Shown here piece after piece: positions 25,970-33,933 of a stretch of DNA of 64,000 nt (position 1 is the stretch's first letter; every line of letters starts with the position of its first letter). Location: the NCBI GenBank assembly GCA_963811805.1, contig CAWESU010000001.1, positions 1,116,001 to 1,180,000 of the forward strand. The letters are read 5' to 3'. The position numbers and the translations under genes are program-made. Below the pieces are notes generated by a model, which made no database searches, was not told the DNA's origin, and saw only the letters and a program-made list of their open reading frames with translations. The stretch is from DAHUXN01 sp963811805. GTDB taxonomy: Bacteria > Acidobacteriota > Terriglobia > Acidiferrales > UBA7541.

Positions 25970-26329
25970 CTAGGCTGGTATGTTCGTCCATGCAAAGATG
26001 GTCAGCGCAACAATTCCAACGCTAAATGCGGGCCAAGCAATAAACAATCCGCCGACACCCACATTCCCTGCGAGATTTTTGAAGTCGGGCAGCTCTGCCG
26101 CTAACAGGATGCCCGTCATAGTCGCAAGGGAGCCAAGAATCGTGAGCAGGAATCCAGCAAGGGACACTAAGAGGGCAGTTCGCAAATGAGGATGGGGAGC
26201 AAACTTCTCGACAAATGTTCCGATAAAAACTATTGCGCCTGTTGATAAACCCGTCAAGTATTTGAGGTAATCGCCCCAAACATCAACATGAGTCAGTTTG
26301 TCATGTGTTTTTTTCTCGTCGTCACTCAT
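25970..26329 (-). CDS. Small membrane protein, three spans
   Basis: 119 residues. After a charged N-terminus there are three hydrophobic stretches: about 25-42 (YLTGLSTGAIVFIGTFVE), 51-76 (TALLVSLAGFLLTILGSLAT, then MTGILL) and 93-117 (GLFIAWPAFSVGIVALTIFA). No family name can be given. The GTGATG context and the next gene on the same strand suggest a two-gene unit with 25574-25903. Confidence 0.55.
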   Translation of the reverse strand: MSDDEKKTHDKLTHVDVWGDYLKYLTGLSTGAIVFIGTFVEKFAPHPHLRTALLVSLAGFLLTILGSLATMTGILLAAELPDFKNLAGNVGVGGLFIAWPAFSVGIVALTIFAWTNIPA

Positions 26330-26538
26330 GGCGCCGGATTATAGCCTGAATTAGTGGAGGGCGAATAGAGCCGGGGCCGGAGCAAACGTCACCGGCGCTC
26401 CGCGCTGGGCGGCGCGGGCAGTACCAACGAGCTATTGGCCTCGACGATTCCCGCCGATAGAGTGCCGACGTCCGTACGACAGCAAGAAGCAGGAATTCCA
26501 AATAACAAACCAGACTCGAACCTGACAAGGAGAATGGA

Positions 26539-27531
26539 ATGAGCCATCGTGTGTGGACGGGAGTGGTGTGTTTTTGCGCAGCAGCGGTGATCGCGCTACT
26601 CGTGCCGAGTGGCGCGTCGGCAGTGACGTTGCGGGTGAATTGCAACGCGGGGGAAAAGATTTCCGGAGCTATCGCCACACTTACGGCGCTGGGGCCGCTG
26701 GGAACGGCGGGGCCGAATAAGGTGCTGGTCTCGGGAACGTGCCACGAGAACGTGACCATCAACGGGATGGCCAACCTGACGCTGGAAGGCACTCCCAGCG
26801 CGACGATCAATGGCAATGCGAACGGGAATGGCGTGGCGCTGTGGGTGACCGAGTCGCAAGATATAACGGTAAACAATTTCACGATCAACGGGTTCGGCGT
26901 TTACTGCGCGGCGTCGAGCTGCCTGATGAACAACGACACGGTCCAGAATTCGGGCGGCAACGGCGTGGCGGTGGGCGTTTCGGCCTCGATGATCCTGAAC
27001 ACGAGCACGGTGCAGAACAACGCCGGAGCAGGCGTAGCAATCCGCGTTGGCGGCAACGTCGTCCTAGCCGGCTCCACGGTGCAAGGGAACGCGGGCGGCG
27101 GGGTGACGTTGCAGGCCGGCGGGATATTGACGGTCACGCTGCAATCGCAGGGGTTCAATATTACCGGGCCGGCTGCAACGATGATCCAGAACAACGGACA
27201 GGACGGAATTCTCGCGGACGTGAACTCGACGCTGCGGATCGAACTGGGAGCCAACATCACCGGAAACGCGCGGGATGGGATTCGCTTGGAAGGAGGGTCG
27301 AAGGCCATTCTATCCAACGTGACCCTCAGCGGAAACACGGGGCACGGACTGCGCATCGGCGACCTTTCCTTCGCGGAATTCGCGGGCCAGAACACGATTT
27401 CCGGAAACAACCTGGGAACGGGGACGCCGCTCGATGTGGTGTGCGATCCACAATATTCGGCGACACGAGGAATCGGGACGCTGAGCGGGACGGCGACGAA
27501 CTGCCCGGCGGAGCCGCCGATGAATCCATGA
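26539..27531 (+). CDS. Secreted right-handed beta-helix protein
   Basis: 330 residues. Signal peptide 1-28 (VVCFCAAAVIALLVPSGASA). Most of the chain is parallel beta-helix coils of about 20-24 residues marked by repeated N-G/N-N turns: NVTINGMANLTLEG, TVQNSGGNGVAVGVSASM, TVQNNAGAGVAIRVGGNV, STVQGNAGGGVTLQAGG, NITGNARDGIRLEGGSK. This is the pectate lyase-like/NosD fold. No catalytic residues of a known lyase are evident, so binding or structural roles are equally possible. SD AAGGAGA lies 7 bases upstream. Confidence 0.82.
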   Translation: MSHRVWTGVVCFCAAAVIALLVPSGASAVTLRVNCNAGEKISGAIATLTALGPLGTAGPNKVLVSGTCHENVTINGMANLTLEGTPSATINGNANGNGVALWVTESQDITVNNFTINGFGVYCAASSCLMNNDTVQNSGGNGVAVGVSASMILNTSTVQNNAGAGVAIRVGGNVVLAGSTVQGNAGGGVTLQAGGILTVTLQSQGFNITGPAATMIQNNGQDGILADVNSTLRIELGANITGNARDGIRLEGGSKAILSNVTLSGNTGHGLRIGDLSFAEFAGQNTISGNNLGTGTPLDVVCDPQYSATRGIGTLSGTATNCPAEPPMNP

Positions 27532-27548
27532 CTTGGTGAAGGCCGTGA

Positions 27549-27574
27549 GGCGGGCGGGCAGCCGCCCGCCCGCC
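27549..27574 (+). terminator. Strong GC hairpin after the beta-helix gene
   Basis: A perfect 11-bp stem, GGCGGGCGGGC paired with GCCCGCCCGCC, with a 4-base loop, 17 bases after the stop codon. No T run follows, so it is either a weak intrinsic terminator or an mRNA-stabilising end hairpin. Confidence 0.5.
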
Positions 27575-28123
27575 AAAGAAACGCTGCGCGGAAAGGAGAG
27601 TCTAAGGATTACGTAAGAGGCTCTTGATTGTGCCAGCGAGTGTCGCTTGAGCCCGTAAGGAGACTGTTCAATTTGCGATTCGATGATGTTTTGTTTGCAT
27701 CCCAGCGATTCATGCCGAGGCATGCTATCGAATCAGGGCCAACGCGCCGGTTTCGACAAAGCGCGTGATAATCGTGTCAGGCAACGATAATTAGCGAATA
27801 TCGCGTTCACCCGAGAAGACTATCCGCGAAATACCTGATTGACGCTCCCGGACGCTGAGAATTAAATTTGAGTTCTAGTAGAACTGTGCTGCCCTCCTCC
27901 CCCCTCCCAGGTGGCGCAAATATTCGTTGGAGTCGTTGCCATGGCGCCAAATCTTCGCTCACTGGGCGGCCGGAGGGAAAAGCGGAACTCTGCCAAGGTC
28001 AAACTGCAAATTCGCAAACCCCAAGAGCCGCCGTCTACGAGAACGCCCTAGACATTGCTTGAGCGACCCATGAATAGCCATCCCAGCCCGCTTAAAATCA
28101 TCGCCGCGCGGAGGGCCTAGTTT
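27575..28123. other. Intergenic stretch, nothing recognised
   Basis: About 550 bases between the hairpin and the PilZ gene. Short open frames have no family features; no RNA gene was recognised. Confidence 0.45.
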
Positions 28124-28438
28124 ATGCGATCAGGTGGACGAATTGAGAAAAGAGCCAGGGTCAAGGTACCGGTTCACATCGTGCCCGTGGAAAACGCATT
28201 CATTGTCGAAACCACGACGACGGTCAACATTAGTCGACACGGTGCTCGCCTACTCACGAGTCGGTGCTGGCGCCCAGGAGAGCAGCTGGCCCTTAGTTCG
28301 TCGTCAGGCGACATTCAACGGCTATGTCGAGTGATCTACTGCTGTCCACTAGCTGAAGCGCAGTTTTGCGTTGGTTTAGAATTTGATGAGAGTGCCAAGA
28401 GCCGAGAAGGTCCGCAGGACAGCCAAATTGCCGGCTGA
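28124..28438 (+). CDS. Single-domain PilZ protein
   Basis: 104 residues, about 60% similar to the PilZ protein at 13488-13814: RIEKRARVKVPVHI, TTTVNISRHGARLLTS, WRPGEQLALSSSSG, CVGLEFDES. As in its paralogue, the c-di-GMP box is degenerate (NISRHG). A near-identical copy of its 3' end lies at 1697-1839 on the other strand. Role unknown; c-di-GMP response is possible but not supported by the motif. Confidence 0.82.
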   Translation: MRSGGRIEKRARVKVPVHIVPVENAFIVETTTTVNISRHGARLLTSRCWRPGEQLALSSSSGDIQRLCRVIYCCPLAEAQFCVGLEFDESAKSREGPQDSQIAG

Positions 28439-28669
28439 CTCAACTTGAAACCCCTCAATCTAAGGAATGCGAAACGCGCACCGGAAAGAACGGCAGAAGA
28501 AATCTCACTAATTGATGCGTAGTGTAGGGCAATGACTGAACGTTCTGGGACTTAGCGGTTCGGGGCGCGTCAGCATTTCGGCACACCCGGGTAGCGGGCG
28601 ATAATCCCTGTTACCAACATTTGTCCAGAAGCAAACCAGTTTCCGACTAGCGCGTACTACGACGGAAGC

Positions 28670-28791
28670 TCAAGAGTTTCCGAATTCCTGCCGATAGCCC
28701 TCGGTTTCTTTCTTGATTGTAGCAAGCAGACGCAAGTAAGGTCCGTATTTGTGCATGGATTGAAAATGAGGATCGTCCCGAAATACCGGAT
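28670..28791 (-). pseudogene. C-terminal tail of the Ser/Thr kinase cut off by IS1111
   Basis: About 40 codons reading YPVFRDDPHFQSMHKYGPYL, RLLATIKKETEGYRQEFGNS, stop. This is the usual ending of acidobacterial TPR kinases (F..DP.F..L), and it fits directly behind the last codon (LPN) of the kinase reading frame at 30164: AAT-T joins AT-CCG to give AAT TAT CCG in frame. The piece has no start of its own. Confidence 0.85.
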
Positions 28792-28811
28792 ATCTCTAAC
28801 AACGTCGGCTC

Positions 28812-29024
28812 TGTCAAACGTTATTTGAGCGCACTTCGCCATTCACTTCGAAGAATGCCTTCGTTCGTCTTGTTCTTTGGCCCAGCGTCGATGACCACGG
28901 CTCGTCCGTAATCTTTCGGTCGGCTTCGGTCCGACCCAAACATCTCTTCGATCAAAACTTCGACCACGATTACTTCTTCGAACTCCCTGAAGGGAGCGGG
29001 ATGCCCAATCAATTGGACGGCGCT
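28812..29024 (-). ncRNA. Candidate bridge/seeker RNA region of the IS1111 element
   Basis: Noncoding 3' region of the element, transcribed in the transposase direction. It contains hairpins (CTCCCTTCAGGGAG near 28984-28997 and GGTCGG..CCGACC near 28917-28936). At 29001-29016 the plus strand reads ATGCCCAATCAATTGG, close to ATGCAATCAATTTGG at the right junction of the element with the kinase gene (30157-30170). That is what a guide copying the element-end/target joint would look like. Known: IS110-family elements use such structured RNAs. The exact RNA ends are unknown. Confidence 0.4.
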
Positions 29025-30080
29025 CTACTGCACACCATGTCCGGTACCGAGCTGTCCCACGTACGAACCGAACTCCAACGACGGCGAATACACACAACCA
29101 TTCCGCCACATCCAGTACAAGCGAACCCCCAGCTTCCGCCCCATCGCGACTTTGGCAATGCTCTTGTGCCGACGCATGGCCAGGTGCATATAGCGGCGTC
29201 TCCACTCCGGGCTGATGCGCACCGCCGCCTGGGCTGCTTCCACCAGCAAGAAGCGCAGCAACGAATTTCCCTGCTTGCTGATGTGCCCTAGCCGTTGCTT
29301 GCCAGCACTGGAATCCTCGCTCGGAATCATCCCCACATACGTGCCGACCTGCTTGCCACAATGAAACCGCGCGGGAGTCCCGATGATCAGCACGTAAGCG
29401 AGTGCTGTGAGCGGGCCCACACCGGGATGGGTCATCAGTCGCAGTGCTTCGGGTCGCTTCTTAGCTTCCCGCTCGACGGCCGCGGTTAACTCCTCAATCG
29501 TCGGATTCAGGCGGTCCAGCAACTCCAGCAACTCTTGCCGGCGCCGACTCGCCCAGGGGGCCAACGCGAGCTTTTCCAGTTGTGCTCGCCCCGGTTCGCT
29601 GAACAGTTTTTTCTTCCAGCGATAGCCCTCGTTCATGGCCAACGCCTGCAACTGATTCATGATCCGCGTGCGCATCTGCACCAACCGATGCCGGTGCCAA
29701 AGCAGTTGCCGCAGATCCCGGTTCTCGGGACTCGGGATCCAGATCTGCGGGAAGGTACCTTCCCGCATCAGCCGGAGTAAGAGTCGAGCATCTTCGCGGT
29801 CAAACTTCTGCTTCTTCACTCGCTTGGCCTTGATCTCCGCTGGATCCCCGATCCACAGCTCGAAACCTAACTCGGCCAGCAATCGCTCGAACCAGCGTGA
29901 ATAACCAGTAGCCTCCATTCCTACCCGCACGCCGATTCCTCGCTGCTTCAGTTCTCGATAGAACTTCTCTGCTTGTCCATCACTGTGGTTCAGTTCCTGT
30001 TCACCGCACTCACCGGTCTCCGCTACAAAAAACGCAATCGTCTGAAAGCTCGGGTGATAATCTACGCCTATAATCACCAT
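29025..30080 (-). CDS. IS110-family (IS1111 type) transposase
   Basis: 351 residues from the ATG at 30080 (AAGGAG 7-12 bases upstream). N-terminal DEDD domain: IIGVDYHPSFQTI, VGMEATGYS, FDREDARLLLRLM. Central coiled region 120-220. C-terminal Transposase_20 domain: MTHPGVGPLTALAYVLIIGT, YVGMIPSEDSSAGKQRLGHI, SKQGNSLLRFLLVEAA, with the catalytic Ser in EDSSAGK. All key residues are present, so it looks active. The longer frame to 30161 runs into the element's terminal repeat. Confidence 0.92.
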   Translation of the reverse strand: MVIIGVDYHPSFQTIAFFVAETGECGEQELNHSDGQAEKFYRELKQRGIGVRVGMEATGYSRWFERLLAELGFELWIGDPAEIKAKRVKKQKFDREDARLLLRLMREGTFPQIWIPSPENRDLRQLLWHRHRLVQMRTRIMNQLQALAMNEGYRWKKKLFSEPGRAQLEKLALAPWASRRRQELLELLDRLNPTIEELTAAVEREAKKRPEALRLMTHPGVGPLTALAYVLIIGTPARFHCGKQVGTYVGMIPSEDSSAGKQRLGHISKQGNSLLRFLLVEAAQAAVRISPEWRRRYMHLAMRRHKSIAKVAMGRKLGVRLYWMWRNGCVYSPSLEFGSYVGQLGTGHGVQ

Positions 30081-30161
30081 GTTCGGCTCCTTCCTCCCGA
30101 GCCTCTGGTCTTCGACAAACCACAGTCTACTCGGGTCTAAGGAGCCGACGTTGTTATGCAA

Positions 30162-32345
30162 TCAATTTGGCAGACCGGTTTTCGCTGCACGCGAGAGCAG
30201 ACGGACCGCGAGTTCCGGTTTACCGAGGGTTGCGTAGGCCGCCGCCGCCGTATGCCACATGTGATGGGTGTGCAGGACGGACTTCCCGACCTTAAGAGCT
30301 TTCTCGACGAACTGTTCGGCTCGGCGAAAATTGCCCCGTTTCGCCCAGAGTAGGCCTTCCCAACTGGTAAGCAATGCGTCACCCGGGAAGAAATGCTGCG
30401 CGGTCTTGATCATCTCCACAGCCGGCTCCGGGTTCGATCCATAGAGCGGGACACTCGGAGAAAAAAGGTTTGCCCACAAACTCGCCGGGTCTAACGTGAT
30501 GGCGCGCTTGAAGTATTGCTCGGCCTCCTCGTATTTCCCCTGAAACGTTCTTACTTGCCCCAGGAATGTGAGGACGAATCCGTCATCAGGGTGAGCAGCG
30601 AGCGCGGTTTGCAATCCCTCGACGGCCTCATCGAGCATCCCTACGTGCTGAAAGATGAGACACTGCCAAACGAGAGCAGGATGATAGCCGGGACTCCGCC
30701 GCAGAGATTCCCGGAGAGCCAGCAGCGCCTGACGGTTCTTGTATCCCTTGAGCGGCGTCCAGAGAACGCGGCCATGCGCGCAATGGGCCTGCGCATTGGT
30801 GGGATCCAATGCCAGCGCCCGCCGCATCGCAAGTTCACCTTTCTTATACCACTTCGGTATGGGGTCAAAAGTTCCGGCCATGAATACGCACGCACCTGCC
30901 AGCCGCGCCCATGCTTCGGCAAAGTGGGGATCGAGTTTCGTGGCGTCATCCAGCATTTCAATGCCAGTTCGCGTGTCCCATCTGTTAACGCGAGAAAGTC
31001 GTTCGACAGCGCGCAGGAATAATTCGTAGGCCCTCGGGTTTTTCGTTGGAGGTTCAAGCGACGATTCGGGCGAACCAGATGCCTTAAGCCCAAGGGCGCG
31101 AGCAAGTGCTTCTGCGACTTTATCCTGCAATTCGAACAGCGCTGCGATCTCCGAATCGTACTTGCCCGTAAGCAGTGTTGTTCCATCCGCCGCGTTCCAG
31201 GCTTGGACATGGACGCGCAGTCGCGAGCCGGATTTCTGAATGCTGCCGTCCACAACGATGTGGACATTCATCTCGCGCGCCGCCAGCAGTGGATCCACCG
31301 CCTGCTTCTCATAGCGCCGCACCGTGTTGATCGGCCGAACCAGCACCTCGCCGCTGCCTCCCACATGATTAATAACGGCGTCCGCCAGGGCGACACCCAG
31401 GTACTCATCTTCCGGATTCGGCGTGAGAAGTTTGAACGGCAGCACGGCGACCGAGCGTTTTCCGAGCACCGCGGCGGGAAGCAGAGCGCCCAATTCCAGA
31501 TCGCGCTGAAGATTGGCGAGGTCCACTTGCAACTCGCGCGCCGTTTGGTAGCGCGAGCCAAGGTTTTTTTCGAGTAGTTTCTGGACGATTCGGGCAAGTT
31601 CCTGCGGCACGATATTCTCCGCATCGCCTAACCGGGGCGCAGGCTCGTGAAGGATCTGGGAGACCAGAGCCGTAATCGTTGGCCCGACAAAAGGGCGCTG
31701 CCCGGTCAAGATCTCGAACAAGACCACGCCTAAGGAATATAGATCTGAGCGCGTGTCGCCCGGCTCGCCTCTCAGAATTTCCGGAGGCATGTACGCTACC
31801 GTTCCGGCGATCATTGCGCGGGGAGTTTCACCAAGATCATGCACGGAGCGGGTGACGGTGGCAGTCTCGGCCGCTATCTGGCGCGCGATCCCAAAGTCGA
31901 ACAGCTTTGGAACACCCGCTGCTTGCACCACGATGTTTTCGGGTTTGATATCACCGTGAACGACCCCGTGAGAATGCGCTGCATCAAGGGCCTCTGCGAT
32001 TTGCGCCCCCAGCCGTGTAAGCGCGAGAGCTTCCATCGGGCCGGTTGAGGACAGGCGGTCTCGAAGCGTTTGGCCTTGCACCAACTCCATTACGATAAAA
32101 AGATGCTCAGCCGTCTCGCCGACATCATAGATCGTTGTTATTCCAGGATGATTCAGTGCAGAAGCAGCGCGCGCCTCCACGAGAATGCGGGCGCGGCGCT
32201 CGGACTGCTTCACCACATCTTCGCGCATCAGTTTCAGGGCCACGTCGCGATTCAGCAATTGATCGTGAGCGCGATACACCACGCCCATGCCGCCACGGCC
32301 TAGCTCGGAGGTTATCAGGTAGTGCGAGAGGATCTGGCCAATCAT
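30162..32345 (-). pseudogene. Ser/Thr protein kinase with TolB-like and TPR regions, IS-interrupted
   Basis: 727 codons remain of about 767. Kinase domain 9-275: glycine loop LGRGGMGVVYRAHD, Lys38 (VALKLM), HGDIKPEN at 130-137, DFG at 150-152, GTVAYMPPEIL activation segment. HGD in place of HRD makes it a non-RD kinase. Residues about 300-400 are TolB-like (SVAVLPFKLLTPNPEDEYLG); 430-720 are TPR helices. No membrane span is visible. The last codons before the IS (KTGLPN) run into a stop within the element; the missing 40 residues are at 28670-28791. A shortened kinase may still work. Confidence 0.9.
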
Positions 32346-32706
32346 GAGGCAAGTTCCGCTGGGGCGAGCCTACGCAGCCGTGCTCGGATTGTCAATCGCG
32401 ACACCCTTTCGCGTTCTCAGGGTCACTCGGCAGTTCACAAATTCCCAAATGTGAGAACGAGGGTTGGGCAGTCTACTGGGTGCCATCCAGTAAGAGTCAA
32501 TGCTTGTCGCTCACCGTTAAGCGTTGAAGAAATCGCCTTCTCACCACCTATTTCCTGTGTGTCAAGAGCCTATTGAATCTAGGAGCGCTACGCTCGCAGT
32601 TCGAGCAATGCAAGCGTCACAGCGGAGTCTCATAATGAACGGAATAAGAATCCTTTCGGAGTTTCCGAAGAGTTTACCCCCAAGGGGTGAATCCGATCCG
32701 TATCCG
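32346..32706. other. Intergenic stretch, nothing recognised
   Basis: 361 bases between the kinase start and the deaminase stop. It should contain the kinase promoter; none could be fixed. Open frames are antisense or featureless. Confidence 0.4.
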
Positions 32707-33216
32707 TTAGCGATGCGACGTCCTGTAACCGAAGAGTTTTTGGCATTCTTGTCGGAGAAAACCGCCAATGACGGGGATGGGGTGATTGCCCTTCTCGAAG
32801 ACGAGCCCGCACGGGATGAGACAAGCCCGCCACTTGTATTCTTCCGTGCCGCATTTGCGGCCATATGCAGCGATGTCCTTTTGTGAAACGCCGTACACGA
32901 CCGCGCCAATTCTGGACCACACGCACGCGCCGGCGCACATAGCACAGGGTTCGTGCGTGGAGTAAAGGACAAAGTCGGGCAGGTAGCGGCCATAGCCGCT
33001 TGATACATACTTGAGAGTTTCCAACTCTACGTGTTTGATGCTTGATCCCGAGGTTTTTACTCGGTTGCCAGCGCTGGCAATGACCACTTCGCGTCTGCCC
33101 AGAAAACGCGTGATGACTGCGCCAATGGGATAGTCGCCTCGGTCACCGGCGCGTTTGGCCTCCGAAATAGCCAGTTCCATGAACTTCTTGCGCGGTCTGT
33201 AGGAAGCCGGGATCAC
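32707..33216 (-). CDS. Nucleoside/tRNA deaminase family protein
   Basis: 169 residues. Zinc-dependent cytidine deaminase-like fold: the first zinc motif is HVELETL (His-Val-Glu, usually HAE) and the second is PCAMCAGA (PCxxC), spaced as in guanine deaminase and TadA-like enzymes. YPIGAVI and CVWSRIGAVVYGVSQKDIAAY also match. Substrate cannot be told: Val in place of Ala next to the zinc His and the extended C-terminus argue against canonical TadA. GTG start; an internal ATG at 33180 would cut into the first helix. Confidence 0.8.
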   Translation of the reverse strand: MIPASYRPRKKFMELAISEAKRAGDRGDYPIGAVITRFLGRREVVIASAGNRVKTSGSSIKHVELETLKYVSSGYGRYLPDFVLYSTHEPCAMCAGACVWSRIGAVVYGVSQKDIAAYGRKCGTEEYKWRACLIPCGLVFEKGNHPIPVIGGFLRQECQKLFGYRTSHR

Positions 33217-33591
33217 TCGAATTGATTATATCCGTTCGTCGGGAGTGTTTCTCGGGATAGCCGCATATGCCGGGTATCGCCCAACACCTTTCTCGGCAAG
33301 GTAGAATCGCCCTTGTGGAGAGCCGGCTAACTCAAAGATTGCCGGGGACAAACTTCGTTTCGAATCAAAGCCAAGACGTTACACGAGAGATATCGTTGGT
33401 GGAAATGTTGGGGTAAGCGTCTAATCGGCCAAGTGACCATCGACGTCAGAATGAGGAGCCGAGAAATGCTGACATAACTTCCTGTTTGTCGACCATCCGC
33501 CCGTGATGTGGGGCGAGGCGTTTCTACACTACTTTCTCCTTGACAGCACGGGAATGCAGGTTTAGTTTCATAAGCAGATTAGGATACTCGG
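33217..33591. other. Intergenic stretch, nothing recognised
   Basis: 375 bases between divergent genes (deaminase left, PadR right). It must carry both promoters. No repeat, RNA or operator stands out. Confidence 0.4.
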
Positions 33592-33933
33592 ATGCGCGGA
33601 CACGCACAGATCCTCCCCGGCACTCTCGATTTGCTGATTCTGAAAGCGGTGTCTCTGGGCCCGCTCTACGGCTACGGCATTCTGCTGCGCATCGAACAGA
33701 TTTCCCAGGGAGCGCTGTTGATCGAACAGGGCGCGCTGTACCCCGCTCTGTTTCGACTGGTGCGGCAGGGATTGTTGAAGGCTCACTGGGACACGTCGGA
33801 GAACAACCGACGGACCAAGTTCTACGAGCTGACAACCGCCGGGCGGAAACGTTTGCGCCAGGAGGAGGACGGCTGGAACCGCCTGGTCACGGCAATTGCC
33901 TCAGCGCTTAAGGCACAGCCGGAGGAGACGTGA
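33592..33933 (+). CDS. PadR-family regulator of the first ADOP permease
   Basis: 113 residues, PadR winged helix: LPGTLDLLILKAVSLGPLYG, GYGILLRIEQISQGALL, QGALYPALFRLVRQGLL, and the beta wing (RRTKFYELTTAGRKRL). PadR/ADOP pairs are typical of Acidobacteriota, the PadR protein likely repressing the permease operon in response to a drug-like or phenolic ligand. The stop overlaps the permease GTG start by four bases (GTGA). Confidence 0.9.
   Translation: MRGHAQILPGTLDLLILKAVSLGPLYGYGILLRIEQISQGALLIEQGALYPALFRLVRQGLLKAHWDTSENNRRTKFYELTTAGRKRLRQEEDGWNRLVTAIASALKAQPEET

Larger units (their letters stand above)
28792..30163 (-). mobile_element. IS1111-type element of the IS110 family
   Basis: About 1,372 bases inserted in the kinase gene. 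Perfect 15-bp inverted repeats, TAACAACGTCGGCTC at 28797-28811 and its complement at 30142-30156, lie 5 and 7 bases inside the ends inferred from the kinase reading frame (uncertainty about two bases). Subterminal repeats and lack of a clear target duplication are hallmarks of the IS1111 branch. The transposase has about 80 bases of leader and about 230 bases of noncoding DNA downstream, where this branch encodes its guide RNA. Confidence 0.88.

Noticed and set aside
26739..27539. 266-codon frame overlapping the beta-helix gene
   Set aside because: Arg/Gln-rich shadow; the signal peptide and coil repeats are in the other frame.
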